From: Roseospira visakhapatnamensis
GTDB taxonomy: Bacteria; Pseudomonadota; Alphaproteobacteria; Rhodospirillales; Rhodospirillaceae
Direction: 5' to 3'
Length of the DNA stretch: 64,000 bases
Assembly: GCF_014197915.1 (NCBI RefSeq)
Contig: NZ_JACIGK010000004.1
Span: forward strand, 1 to 64,000
The notes beneath the pieces are model-generated. The model saw only the letters and a program-made list of their open reading frames with translations. It had not been told where the DNA came from and made no database searches. Of this stretch, positions 7,425 through 16,305 are shown piece after piece. The first letter of the stretch is position 1; each line of letters opens with the position of its first letter. The position numbers were made by a program, and so were the translations under genes.

Positions 7425-10262
7425 ATGAGCGTGGACTACAAGAAAACCGTCTTCCTGCCCAAGACCGCCTTCCCGATGAAGGCCGGACTGGCCCGGAAGG
7501 AACCCGAGATTCTGGACCGCTGGCGGCGCATGGACCTGTATCGCCGCCTGCGCGACCAGTCCCGGGGTCGCGAGAAGTTCATCCTGCACGATGGCCCGCC
7601 CTACGCCAACGGCCACCTGCACATGGGCCACGCGCTCAACAAGATTCTCAAGGACGTGATCGTCCGCGCCCACCAGATGATGGGCAAGGACGCCAACTAC
7701 GTGCCCGGCTGGGACTGCCACGGCCTGCCGATCGAGTGGAAGATCGAGGAAGGGTACCGCAAGCGCGGCCAGAACAAGGACGACGTCGACCCGGTGGAGT
7801 TCCGCCGGGAATGCCGCGAGTTCGCCGAGAAGTGGATCGCCATCCAGAGCGAGGAGTTCCAGCGCCTTGGCGTCATCGGCGACTGGACGTCCCCCTATAC
7901 CACCATGGCCTTCGCCGCCGAGGGCCAGATCGCGCGGGAACTCGGCTCGTTCCTGACGAACGGCAGCCTGTACCGGGGTGCCAAGCCGGTGATGTGGTCG
8001 GTGGTGGAGAAAACCGCGCTGGCCGATGCCGAGGTGGAGTACCACGACCACACCTCGACCACCATCTGGGTCCGGTTTCCGATCCACAGGGCCCCCATGG
8101 CGGCGCTTGAAAGCGCCAGCATCGTCATCTGGACCACCACGCCCTGGACCATGCCCGGCAACCGCGCCGTCGCCTACGGCGAGGCGATCGAATACGTGGT
8201 CCTGCGAGTCACCGCCGCCGCCGAGGACAGCTTGGCGCGCCCGGGCGAGCGCCTGGTGGTGGCCGCCGACCTGGCGGAGCGGCTTTGCCAGGACGCCGGC
8301 ATCACCGACCACGAGATCGCCCACCGCTTCCCCGGCCGCGACCTGACCGGCACCGTCTGCCATCACCCGTGGCACGGCAAGGGCTACGACTTCCCGGTCC
8401 CCGCCCTGCCCGGCGACTTCGTGACCACGGACCAGGGCACCGGCTTCGTCCACATCGCCCCCGGCCACGGCGAGGACGACTACTGGCTGGGCGTGGCCCA
8501 CGGCATCGCCGTTCCCGACACCGTGGGCGGCGACGGCCTGTACCTGGACCATGTGCCGCTGTTCGCCGGTCACCACGTCTTCAAGGTCGCGCCCGCCATC
8601 CTCGACGCCATGACCGATGTCGGCGCGCTGCTGGCGCACGGCAGCCTGCGGCACAGCTATCCCCACTCCTGGCGCTCCAAGGCGCCGCTGATCTTCCGCA
8701 ACACGCCGCAGTGGTTCATCTCCATGGAGAAGACCGGCCTGCGGGAGACGGCACTGGCGGCCATCGACGCCACCCGCTGGGTGCCGGGCACGGGACGCAA
8801 CCGCATCCGCTCGATGATCGAGACTCGGCCGGACTGGTGTGTCTCGCGGCAACGCGCCTGGGGCGTGCCGCTGCCCATCTTCGTGCACAAGGCCAGCGGC
8901 GAGCCGCTGCGGGATCAAACGGTGCTGGACCGCATCGCCGACGCCTTCACCGCCGAGGGCTCGGACTGCTGGTTCCGCGAGGGCGCCAAGACGCGCTTCC
9001 TGGGCAACGACTACGCGCCCGACGACTACGACCAGATCACCGACATCGTCGAGGTGTGGTTCGACAGCGGCGCCACGCACACCTACGTGCTGGAAGCGCG
9101 CGACGACCTTCAATGGCCCGCCTCGCTGTACCTGGAGGGCTCGGACCAGCACCGCGGCTGGTTCCATTCCTCGCTGCTCGTCGGCTGCGGCACGCGCGGC
9201 CGCGCGCCGTACGACGCGGTGCTGACCCACGGCTTCATCCTCGACGAGAAGGGCGAGGAGAAGATGTCCAAGTCCAAGGGCAACGTGATCTCGCCCCGGG
9301 ACGTGTGGGACGACATGGGCGCCGACATCCTGCGCCTCTGGGTGGTCTCGGCCGACTACTCCAACGATCTGCGCTTCGGCCTGTCGATCCTCAAGCAGGT
9401 GGGCGAAAGCTATCGCCGCCTGCGCAACACGCTGCGCTACCTGCTGGGCAACCTGAACGGCTTCACCGAGGCCGAGCGGGTCCCGGTGGCGGAGATGCCG
9501 GAGCTGGAACGCTGGGTGCTGCACCGGCTGTGGGACCTGGACCGGCTGGCCCGCCGGTGCATCCACGACTTCGATTTCCACACCCTGTTCCAGGAACTGT
9601 TGCAGTTCTGCGGGAACGACCTGTCGGCGTTCTATTTCGACATCCGCAAGGACAGCATCTACTGCGACGCGGCCGACGACCCGCGCCGGCGCGCCGCGCG
9701 CACCGTCCTCGACCTGGTCTACGACCACCTGGTGCGCTGGCTGGCGCCGTTCATCTGCTTCACGGCCGACGAGGCATGGCTGGCCCGCCACGGCGACCCT
9801 GACGGGGCGGACGACGAGACGGTCCACGACAAGACGTTCCCGATCGTGCCCGACACCTGGCGCGACGACGCGCTGGCGGAGCGATGGACCAAGGTCCGCG
9901 CCCTGCGCCGGGCGGTGACGGGCGCGCTGGAGCAGGCCCGCGCCGCCAAGCGACTCGGCGCCAGCCTGCAGGCGCATCCGACGGTGCACGCCCCGGCCGA
10001 CGTGGTGAGCGCCTGCGCGGGCCTGCCCATGGCCGACCTGTGCATCACCTCGGACATCACCCTGATCGCCGAGGGAACCCCGCCGGCCGACGCCTTCCGC
10101 CTGGAGGGCGAACCGGACGTGGCGGTGGTGGTGGCGCTGGCCGAGGGCGAGAAGTGCCAACGCTGCTGGAAGGTGCTTCCCGACGTGGGCACCCATGCCC
10201 ATGACGGCCTGTGCCGCCGCTGCGACACGGTGGTCGGGCGCATGACGGTGGCAGCGGAGTAG
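7425..10262 (+). CDS. ileS: isoleucine--tRNA ligase
   Basis: Charges tRNA-Ile. The 945-residue protein has the class-I signature PPYANGHLHMGHA (HMGH at 66-69), the editing domain with WTTTPWT (about 245), and KMSKS at about 613-617. The C-terminal zinc-finger pair CQRC and CRRC near 911-933 is typical of bacterial-type IleRS. Length and domain order are normal. The ATG follows the ribF stop by three bases, and lspA begins six bases after the ileS stop; ribF-ileS-lspA is a common bacterial order. A 1108-residue open frame on the opposite strand is a shadow caused by high GC. Confidence 0.98.
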   Translation: MSVDYKKTVFLPKTAFPMKAGLARKEPEILDRWRRMDLYRRLRDQSRGREKFILHDGPPYANGHLHMGHALNKILKDVIVRAHQMMGKDANYVPGWDCHGLPIEWKIEEGYRKRGQNKDDVDPVEFRRECREFAEKWIAIQSEEFQRLGVIGDWTSPYTTMAFAAEGQIARELGSFLTNGSLYRGAKPVMWSVVEKTALADAEVEYHDHTSTTIWVRFPIHRAPMAALESASIVIWTTTPWTMPGNRAVAYGEAIEYVVLRVTAAAEDSLARPGERLVVAADLAERLCQDAGITDHEIAHRFPGRDLTGTVCHHPWHGKGYDFPVPALPGDFVTTDQGTGFVHIAPGHGEDDYWLGVAHGIAVPDTVGGDGLYLDHVPLFAGHHVFKVAPAILDAMTDVGALLAHGSLRHSYPHSWRSKAPLIFRNTPQWFISMEKTGLRETALAAIDATRWVPGTGRNRIRSMIETRPDWCVSRQRAWGVPLPIFVHKASGEPLRDQTVLDRIADAFTAEGSDCWFREGAKTRFLGNDYAPDDYDQITDIVEVWFDSGATHTYVLEARDDLQWPASLYLEGSDQHRGWFHSSLLVGCGTRGRAPYDAVLTHGFILDEKGEEKMSKSKGNVISPRDVWDDMGADILRLWVVSADYSNDLRFGLSILKQVGESYRRLRNTLRYLLGNLNGFTEAERVPVAEMPELERWVLHRLWDLDRLARRCIHDFDFHTLFQELLQFCGNDLSAFYFDIRKDSIYCDAADDPRRRAARTVLDLVYDHLVRWLAPFICFTADEAWLARHGDPDGADDETVHDKTFPIVPDTWRDDALAERWTKVRALRRAVTGALEQARAAKRLGASLQAHPTVHAPADVVSACAGLPMADLCITSDITLIAEGTPPADAFRLEGEPDVAVVVALAEGEKCQRCWKVLPDVGTHAHDGLCRRCDTVVGRMTVAAE

Positions 10263-10268
10263 CGCACG

Positions 10269-10820
10269 GTGAAGGACGGCAACGCACACCCCAGACCGCC
10301 CCGGGGACACCCCGGCCCCGCGCCCGGCGGACCGGCCGACGCCCCCCCGATCCGGCCCTTGCGGGTCGGGCTGATCACGGCGGCCATCGTGGCCGTCGCC
10401 GATCAGATCACCAAGTACATCGTGTTCGTGGGGATCCAGCCGCCGCCCTATGGCGGCCTGGACGTCACCAGCTTCCTCAGCCTCGTCTCGGTCATGAATC
10501 GCGGCGTGAGCTTCGGGCTGTTCTCCTCGGGCTCGCCCTGGGCCCCCTTCATCCTCACCGCCATCGCCGCCACGGTGGTGGCGGCGCTGACCTTCTGGCT
10601 CCGCCAGGCGGAAACGCGCATGCTGTCGATCTCGCTGGGGATGCTCATCGGGGGCGCCATCGGCAATGCCATCGACCGCTTGGTGCATGGCGCGGTCATG
10701 GACTTCGTCAACCTGCACTGGGAAGGCTATCACTGGCCGGCCTTCAACGTGGCCGACGCGGCGATCACCGTCGGCGCCGTGCTGATGGTCCTCGACGCCT
10801 TGTTCGTGCGCAAAAAATAG
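10269..10820 (+). CDS. lspA: lipoprotein signal peptidase (signal peptidase II)
   Basis: Cleaves signal peptides of diacylglyceryl-modified prolipoproteins in the inner membrane. The 183-residue protein starts with GTG at 10269 and has a 30-residue polar N-terminal extension rich in proline. Four hydrophobic segments follow. The two catalytic aspartates of the A22 family are visible in GNAIDR (Asp136) and FNVADAAI (Asp163), and the conserved MNRGVSFGLF loop is present. It directly follows ileS and precedes a lipoprotein gene. An internal start that would remove the extension is possible, but no better start codon is evident. Confidence 0.96.
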   Translation: MKDGNAHPRPPRGHPGPAPGGPADAPPIRPLRVGLITAAIVAVADQITKYIVFVGIQPPPYGGLDVTSFLSLVSVMNRGVSFGLFSSGSPWAPFILTAIAATVVAALTFWLRQAETRMLSISLGMLIGGAIGNAIDRLVHGAVMDFVNLHWEGYHWPAFNVADAAITVGAVLMVLDALFVRKK

Positions 10821-10951
10821 CCTAAATCTTGCGGCAACGGTCGTGCAACGATCGGATCGGCGCGGACCGGCGGCGGATGGCTGGGGACAACACGGCTGTG
10901 GCCGAGCACAGGACGGCAGTGGCCGAAGACAAGAATAGGGGAAGCGTGGAC

Positions 10952-11530
10952 ATGCGAGCCTGGATGGCGGCGGCGGTCGCGGTGGGACTGGCCTCGGGCC
11001 TGGCGGCCTGCGACAATCCGAAACGCGCCCTGGGACTGGAAAAGGCCGCGCCGGACGAATTCGCCGTGGTCACCCGGGCTCCCTTGAGCCTGCCGCCGGA
11101 CTTCAGCCTGCGCCCACCGGAACCCGGCGCGCCCCGCCCGCAGGAGGGTACGACGCGCGATCAGGCGCGCCGCGTGATCACCGGCGGCCCGGCCATCCTG
11201 GGCGGCGGCCCGATCGTCACCAGCGGCCCCCTGACCGGCGGCCAGTCCCCCGGGGAACAGGCCCTGCTGCAACAGGCCGGCTCCGATCGCGCCATCCCCA
11301 ACATTCGCCGGATCGTCGACCAGGAAACCAGTTCCCTGGCGTCGGAAGGCCGAAGCTTCACCGAGATCCTCCAGTTCTGGCGCGAGCCGGATACGTACGG
11401 GACCGAACTGGACCCGGTGGCGGAGAGCCGGCGCCTGCGCGAGAATCAGGCGCTGGGGCGGCCGCCGACAACCGGCGCCACCCCCACGATCGAGCGCCGC
11501 GAACGGGGTATTCTGGAAGGCCTGTTCTGA
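10952..11530 (+). CDS. DUF3035 lipoprotein (BamF-type outer-membrane assembly subunit)
   Basis: From ATG 10952 (an in-frame GTG at 10946 is the alternative) the protein has 192 residues. A lipoprotein signal peptide ends in LAAC with Cys20 as the lipidation site. The mature part begins DNPKRALGLEKAAPDEFAVV, then APLSLPPDFSLRPP, which is characteristic of DUF3035. This family has been linked to the BAM complex in alphaproteobacteria as BamF. Position after lspA is conserved in related genomes and fits its being an LspA substrate. A GGGGAAG ribosome site lies just upstream. The link to BamF is from family knowledge, not shown here. Confidence 0.82.
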   Translation: MRAWMAAAVAVGLASGLAACDNPKRALGLEKAAPDEFAVVTRAPLSLPPDFSLRPPEPGAPRPQEGTTRDQARRVITGGPAILGGGPIVTSGPLTGGQSPGEQALLQQAGSDRAIPNIRRIVDQETSSLASEGRSFTEILQFWREPDTYGTELDPVAESRRLRENQALGRPPTTGATPTIERRERGILEGLF

Positions 11531-11669
11531 CCACCGATCGCCGGTCGCGTCCCGTCGCCCGGAGGCTCCGGGACCGCGCCGGATCCGGCCGTCCGAGGTC
11601 CGGCCTGCCCGACGGCTGCGCGTCCCGGGTCCGACGGTCCCGGGCCTGGCCTTCATGGAGTGGCTGCCC

Positions 11670-13295
11670 ATGCCCGTCTCGCCGGATCCCGACGCCCGCC
11701 CCGCCGGAGCCGATGCGGCCGGCGGCGCCTCCGCCCCCGGTGGCGAGGCGGGCGGCTACCTGCGTGACGCCGGTTACCTGTACGAGTTCTTTCCCGATCA
11801 CGGCCCCGCCTGGCTGAACACGGTGGCGGCGCTGAACGGCTTTGCCCCGCGCCCGCTGGACGACGGCTTCACCTGGTGCGATCTGGGGTGCGGGCACGGG
11901 GTCTCGGCGCTGGCCCTGGCCGCGGCGTTTCCGCGCGGCCGTTTCCATGGCGTGGACCTCAACCCCGCCCATGTGGCCTTCGCCGAGGCCCTGGCCCGCG
12001 ATGCCGGCCTGAAGAATGTGCGCTTTCGGGCCGGCGACGCCGCCGCCCTGTCCGAGCCCCTGCCGCCGCTGGATTTCGCCGTCGTTCACGGCGTGATCTC
12101 GTGGATCGACGACACCACCCGCGCGCGTCTGCTGGACGGCGTCATGGCGGCCCTGAAGCCGAACGGGCTGATGATGATCAGCTACGATGCGCTGCCCGGG
12201 TGGGCGGCGCATCGCATGATGCGCGACATGATGGTCAACGTGACCCGCGACGTCACCGGCGACAGCCTCGCCCGGGCGGAGGCGGCGGTGGTCTGGCTGC
12301 GGCGCCTGCGGGCCGGGGGCGCGACGTTCTTCCGCGATCACCCGGCGCTGGGCCGGGCGGTGGACGAGATGCGCGACGACCGCCTGACCTACGTCGCGCA
12401 CGAGTACTTCAATGCCGTGCTGCGCCCCTTCGCTTTCAACGAGGTGCGCACGATGCTGGAGGCGCGGGGCGGACAGTTCGTGGGCCGCGCCGAGCTGTTC
12501 CTGAACATAATCGACCTGTGCGCGCCGGAGGCCCTGCATACCGAGCTGGCCGAGTCGCGCAGCCGCGCCGAGTTCGAGGCGCGGCGGGACTTCCTGCGCA
12601 ATGAAACGCTGCGCCGGGACGTCTATGTCAAGGGCGCGCCGCTGACCGACGCGGCCGCCTGGGACGCGGCCCAGGACGGCTTGCGCTTCGGCGCGATCGA
12701 ACCGGTGTCGGTCCTGGACCGGGACGTGCCCTTCGGCGGCGTGCGCGTCCGCTTCGACGGGCCGCCCTTCGACGACGCCATGGCCCACTGGAACCGCGCC
12801 CCGGGCCAGCCGCTGCCCGATGCCGCGCATGGCGGGGATCCGGCCCTGGGGCGCGAGATCACCCGCATGCTGGCCGCCGCCCGCCTGGTGGAGCCGATGG
12901 CGCCCCGGCCAGACTGGACGCCATCGCCCCCGCCCGATCCGGCCAGCCTGGCGGATGCGCCGCTCGCGATGCCGCTGGCGTTCAACCGCGTCGCCTGCCG
13001 GCGCCTGGGCATGGTGGCGCCCCGGGTGCCCCTGGCCGCCCCCGCCGCCGGCGCCGTGGTGGACCTGTCCGCGGCGCGCGCCTGGGTACTGCTGGGGCTG
13101 TGCACCGCCGGTCGCGCCGCCGCGCCATCCTGGACCCTGGAGGCCCTGGACGCCGCCGGTCAGGGTCCCCGGAAGGACGGACGCGCCCTGACGGGCGACG
13201 AAGCCCACGCCCTGCTGACCGCCGAACTGGATGCCCTGTTCGCCGACGGCTGGGTCTCGCGGCTGGTCCAGTTGGGCGTGCTGACCCTGGCGTGA
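11670..13295 (+). CDS. class I SAM methyltransferase with methyltransferase regulatory domain
   Basis: A protein of 541 residues from ATG 11670 (GGAG nine bases upstream; ATG 11655 is an alternative without a ribosome site). The N-terminal Rossmann methyltransferase shows WCDLGCGHGVSALALA (motif I, SAM binding) and HGVDLNPAHV. The middle contains the methyltransferase regulatory domain, as seen in EYFNAVLRPFAFNEV. The C-terminal third is a variable region with PLAFNRVACRRLG. Such proteins are often next to surface polysaccharide or secondary-metabolism genes, but here neighbours give no clue; the substrate is unknown. It converges on the next gene with an 11-bp gap. Confidence 0.85.
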   Translation: MPVSPDPDARPAGADAAGGASAPGGEAGGYLRDAGYLYEFFPDHGPAWLNTVAALNGFAPRPLDDGFTWCDLGCGHGVSALALAAAFPRGRFHGVDLNPAHVAFAEALARDAGLKNVRFRAGDAAALSEPLPPLDFAVVHGVISWIDDTTRARLLDGVMAALKPNGLMMISYDALPGWAAHRMMRDMMVNVTRDVTGDSLARAEAAVVWLRRLRAGGATFFRDHPALGRAVDEMRDDRLTYVAHEYFNAVLRPFAFNEVRTMLEARGGQFVGRAELFLNIIDLCAPEALHTELAESRSRAEFEARRDFLRNETLRRDVYVKGAPLTDAAAWDAAQDGLRFGAIEPVSVLDRDVPFGGVRVRFDGPPFDDAMAHWNRAPGQPLPDAAHGGDPALGREITRMLAAARLVEPMAPRPDWTPSPPPDPASLADAPLAMPLAFNRVACRRLGMVAPRVPLAAPAAGAVVDLSAARAWVLLGLCTAGRAAAPSWTLEALDAAGQGPRKDGRALTGDEAHALLTAELDALFADGWVSRLVQLGVLTLA

Positions 13296-13306
13296 GACCC
13301 CATCGG

Positions 13307-14398
13307 TCATGGGCGGGGCCTGGCACCGCCGGCGTCTTCCCGCTCGGTGGGCCGGGTCAGGCCCATGGCCCGTAACGCCGGCTCGCTCTCCGGGGGGCGG
13401 CGGTACATCATGCAGCCGTTGCGCCGGCGCCCGGTGATCAGTCCGGCGTCGCTCAGTTCCCGCAGCAGCTCCGGCATCAGCAGGGGATCGAGCCGGCCGC
13501 GCGCCGCCAGGTCACCGGTGCCGCGCGCCCGCCCATCCATGGTCACCAGCAGGCGGCGAGCCAGCGGACTCACCGGCGCCACGCCGGCCAGGGAGCGGCC
13601 GCCGCGCACCTCACCCGCGTAGGCCGGGGGCAGCTTGCGGACCTTGCCGGCGGCCAGGAAGGCGGCGATCTGGGCCCGCTCCGCCTCCGGGCGGTCGGCG
13701 GTGGTGATGATGTGGCGTTGCACGGGAGAGAGCGGCACGGGAGCCGCGCCCGCCTCACCCCGGGTCCCGCACGTCCCTCCCCCGGCTCCGGCGGGGTCGG
13801 CGGGGTCGGCGGGGTCGGCGGCGGCGGGGAGCGGCGCGACCGCCGGCTCCGGGCTGGCGCCGGCGCCAGCCGCGCGCAGGCGGCGCAGGCGGTGGCGCAC
13901 GCTGGACGGGGTCCGGCCGAGCCGCGTGGCCATGGTGGCGAGATCCAGTCCTTCCCGGGCCAGGCGCAGCAGGATGGCGTCCTGTCCGTTCTCCCAGCCG
14001 TCCGCATAGGCGGCCCCGGCGCGCGAGTGTCCCCGGCCACGCGACCAGTCGGTGCGCGCGCCGCTGGCGCGGATGGTCACCCGGCGGCGCTGGCCCTCGG
14101 TCTCCAGGGTGATCAGGCCGGCGGTCCGCAGCGTCTCCATGGCCTTGCGCACGCCGTCGGGGCTGGCGACGCCGAGGCAGTCCATCAGCGTGAAGTTGCT
14201 GGGACACGGCGCGCCGGCCTCCGCCGCCCGCATCAGGTCGGCCAGCAGGACCCGGGCCTGCACCGGCAGGGCCAGGACACCCCCGCGCCCCGACGACGCG
14301 GACGGGGACGCCGCGCCGGTCCCGGCGGCTCGCGGTGACGGGGAAGCGGACACATGGACCGGCACGGACGGGAACGCGGACAGCGGCATGGTGATCAT
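13307..14398 (-). CDS. putative transcriptional regulator with several helix-turn-helix modules
   Basis: From ATG 14398 the product has 363 residues; the frame is open to an ATG at 14491, so the N-terminus is uncertain. Three HTH-like segments can be seen: a winged-helix stretch (SNFTLMDCLGVASPDGVRKA then LRTAGLITLE), a central GcrA/SANT-like stretch (LATMATRLGRTPSSVRHRLR), and a C-terminal winged-helix-like stretch (LLMPELLRELSDAGLITGRR). Linkers are rich in Ala, Pro and Gly. I do not recognise a named family. It is divergent from an S24 repressor with an SOS box between them, suggesting a linked regulatory role. The HTH calls are by eye. Confidence 0.6.
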   Translation of the reverse strand: MITMPLSAFPSVPVHVSASPSPRAAGTGAASPSASSGRGGVLALPVQARVLLADLMRAAEAGAPCPSNFTLMDCLGVASPDGVRKAMETLRTAGLITLETEGQRRRVTIRASGARTDWSRGRGHSRAGAAYADGWENGQDAILLRLAREGLDLATMATRLGRTPSSVRHRLRRLRAAGAGASPEPAVAPLPAAADPADPADPAGAGGGTCGTRGEAGAAPVPLSPVQRHIITTADRPEAERAQIAAFLAAGKVRKLPPAYAGEVRGGRSLAGVAPVSPLARRLLVTMDGRARGTGDLAARGRLDPLLMPELLRELSDAGLITGRRRNGCMMYRRPPESEPALRAMGLTRPTEREDAGGARPRP

Positions 14399-14516
14399 CC
14401 TGGCTGCGGGTGTGGACGCGGCGGGCGAACCGCCGGACGACGATCGGACACCAGCGGCGGCGCCCCACGCCCTCCGGGCCTGTCGGGTCATGCGGCACGC
14501 GGCTCCGCCGATGTTT

Positions 14517-14531
14517 GTTCATCTTATGTTC
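14517..14531 (+). promoter_or_regulatory. SOS box (alphaproteobacterial LexA site)
   Basis: GTTC-ATCTTAT-GTTC matches the alphaproteobacterial LexA consensus GTTC-N7-GTTC exactly. It lies in the divergent region 74 bp before the S24 repressor start and about 120 bp before the preferred start of the minus-strand regulator. It suggests DNA-damage control of one or both genes, or autoregulation by the S24 protein if that recognises a similar site. Confidence 0.6.
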
Positions 14532-14604
14532 TCTCCAAGAAGGTGCAAAACGAACCGCGTCCGTCAAGTGGAAAGACGGAACGTCCCGTGATAGGCTTCG
14601 AATC

Positions 14605-15360
14605 ATGCAGACTCCCGCCGACAGGCTCCGTCATGCCCGCGCCACCGCCGGTTTCGCCACCGCGAGCCAGGCCGCGACTCGGTTCGGCTGGAATCTCAAC
14701 ACGTACAAAGCCCATGAGAACGGCAAGAGGGGATTGAAGGCGGATATGATTGCGCGGTACGCTGAGGCTTTCCGGGTCTCGCCCGCGTGGATCCATTATG
14801 GGGAGCGCGCCGACGATCCGGGTCTGGTACGAAATGTACCGAACATCGCGTCGGGGTTCTCGGAAGAGGCCATCGGCACCGCGCCGGCGGCGACCGGGCC
14901 GCCGGACGGGGACGCGATGACGACCGACGTGGACCTGGACCGGCCGCATCTGGACGGGCTGGTCGGGGGACGCGACCTGCCTGTGTTCGGATCGGCCCTG
15001 GGGGGGCCGGACGGGGAGATGATCGTGAGTTTCGAGCCGATCGAATGGGTGCGTCGGCCGGCCCCGCTGGAGGGGGTCAACGGGGGGTTCGGCTTCTACA
15101 TGATCGGCGAGAGCATGAGCCCGGCCTTCGAGCCGGGCGATATGATCCTCTGCCACCCCACGCGGCCGCCCTACGCCGGCCAGGACGTGCTGGTGATCCG
15201 GCGCCTGAACGGCGGCCAGTGTGCCCTGGTCAAGCGTCTGGTGCGCCACGACCCCCAGGGCCTGCGGCTCCGTCAGTTCAATCCGCCGGAAGACTTCGAT
15301 GTGGCCCGGGACGAGGTGATCAGCTTCCACCTGATCGTCGGCAAGTACAGCCGACGCTAG
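14605..15360 (+). CDS. S24-family (LexA/CI-like) transcriptional repressor
   Basis: From ATG 14605 the protein has 251 residues. The N-terminal XRE-like HTH covers about residues 5-65 (ASQAATRFGWNLNTYKAHENG). The C-terminal half is a peptidase S24 domain with the catalytic dyad Ser170 in GESMSPAFEPGD and Lys210 in LVKRL; the spacing of 40 residues is normal. The stretch PVFGSALGGPDGE (127-139) precedes the domain where LexA-like proteins carry the cleavage site, although a canonical Ala-Gly is not seen. Likely a DNA-damage or stress-responsive repressor. No phage genes adjoin it, so it is probably a chromosomal regulator. Confidence 0.85.
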   Translation: MQTPADRLRHARATAGFATASQAATRFGWNLNTYKAHENGKRGLKADMIARYAEAFRVSPAWIHYGERADDPGLVRNVPNIASGFSEEAIGTAPAATGPPDGDAMTTDVDLDRPHLDGLVGGRDLPVFGSALGGPDGEMIVSFEPIEWVRRPAPLEGVNGGFGFYMIGESMSPAFEPGDMILCHPTRPPYAGQDVLVIRRLNGGQCALVKRLVRHDPQGLRLRQFNPPEDFDVARDEVISFHLIVGKYSRR

Positions 15361-15410
15361 AGCAAATCCCGAGCGATCCGAACCGGATCGCGACGACGAT
15401 TTGCTTTAGA
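15358..15410. repeat. nested stem-loop element, possible terminator
   Basis: Outer arms AGCAAATC (15361-15368) and GATTTGCT (15398-15405) enclose a perfect inner hairpin CGATCCG-AAC-CGGATCG (15374-15390). It begins on the stop codon of the S24 gene and resembles short intergenic palindromes of alphaproteobacteria. A T-tract is not evident. It may end transcription of the S24 gene. Confidence 0.6.
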
Positions 15411-15420
15411 AACAAAAACG

Positions 15421-15462
15421 TAGAGCGTTTTGGGTGAGTCCAAAATCACGCAACACGCTCTA
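15421..15462. repeat. inverted-repeat element with TAGAGCG termini
   Basis: Imperfect 17-bp arms (15421-15437 and 15446-15462, 15 of 17 paired) with an 8-nt loop; the ends are TAGAGCG and CGCTCTA. It follows the previous stem-loop by ten bases. The two elements share the motif TAGAGC at the left end, which suggests one composite repeat. Confidence 0.65.
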
Positions 15463-15588
15463 ATGCGGCGACGCATTCAAGGGGTTCACCCTGGAATGCA
15501 AACGTCTCTGCGCAAAGTATTCTTTCTGGTGAGCTTTTGATTCAGACAAAAAGGAATGCGGACGGCATCTTTTATCCGAATCAGTGCG

Positions 15589-16305
15589 CTAGCCCTGCGC
15601 GCGAGCCGAGGGTGCCGCCACGAGGGCCGGCGCCGCCGCCGTCAGGGCGCGTTCGGCGGCGCGGCTGCGGGCGGCCAGGCGCAGCAGGCCGGCGAGACGC
15701 CAGGGGCCGGCCAGCAGGCGCCGCAGGGCGACGCCGGCATTGGGCGTGCCATCCCGGTTGAGCATCCCCGCCAGCCAGGGGGGCAGGGCATCGCCGGCGG
15801 TATCGGCCACGGTGCGCAGCACCAGAAAGGGAACGCCGGCGGCCGCCGCCACCCGCGCCACCGCATGGCTTTCCATGTCCACCGCGACGGCCCCGGTGCG
15901 GGCCGCCAGGTGTCGCTTGCCCTCGACCGACGCCACCGCCCGATCGGAGCCCAGGAGCACGCCGGTTGACGGCCGGACGTCGGCGGCAAGGCGGGCCATC
16001 GCCGCGCCATGCCACGGGGCATCCACGGGCCAGGCGCGCGCCTCTTGATGACGATCCGCCACCCGGACGGGCAGGATCACGTCGCCCGGGCGCAAGGCCG
16101 GATCCAGCGCCCCGCAGATACCGGCGCTGACCAGCGCCCCGGCGCCCTCGGCCAGCAGCGCGCGCGCCGCCGCCTCGGCCGTGTCCGGACCGGGTCCCAG
16201 GCAGCGCGTCCGCAACCCGGCGACCCCGGCCAGGGCGCGCGCCTCGCTGGTGAGTCCGGTCACCACGCCGACGGGCGCGTCGGGACCGGCGCCTACAGGC
16301 CCCAC
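15589..16305 (-). CDS. hpnG: hopanoid-associated phosphorylase/nucleosidase HpnG
   Basis: In bacteriohopanepolyol synthesis HpnG removes adenine from adenosylhopane to give ribosylhopane. The N-terminus VGVVTGLTSEARAL, then LVSAGICGALDP and VAVDMESHAVARVA, mark a purine-nucleoside-phosphorylase-type (PNP/UDP) fold. From the GTG at 16305 the protein has about 238 residues and overlaps the shc stop by 13 bases; GTG codons at 16266 or 16263 are alternatives closer to family starts. It is last in the hopanoid operon. hpnH, which makes the substrate, is not next to it here. Confidence 0.87.
   Translation of the reverse strand: MGPVGAGPDAPVGVVTGLTSEARALAGVAGLRTRCLGPGPDTAEAAARALLAEGAGALVSAGICGALDPALRPGDVILPVRVADRHQEARAWPVDAPWHGAAMARLAADVRPSTGVLLGSDRAVASVEGKRHLAARTGAVAVDMESHAVARVAAAAGVPFLVLRTVADTAGDALPPWLAGMLNRDGTPNAGVALRRLLAGPWRLAGLLRLAARSRAAERALTAAAPALVAAPSARAQG

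Noticed and set aside
7407-10733. Minus-strand open frame of about 1108 codons over ileS
   Set aside because: Antisense to a certain ileS; composition is shadow-like and nothing is recognisable.
13307-15360. Remnant of a prophage around the S24 repressor
   Set aside because: No integrase, structural or lysis genes, and the neighbours are ordinary chromosomal genes.
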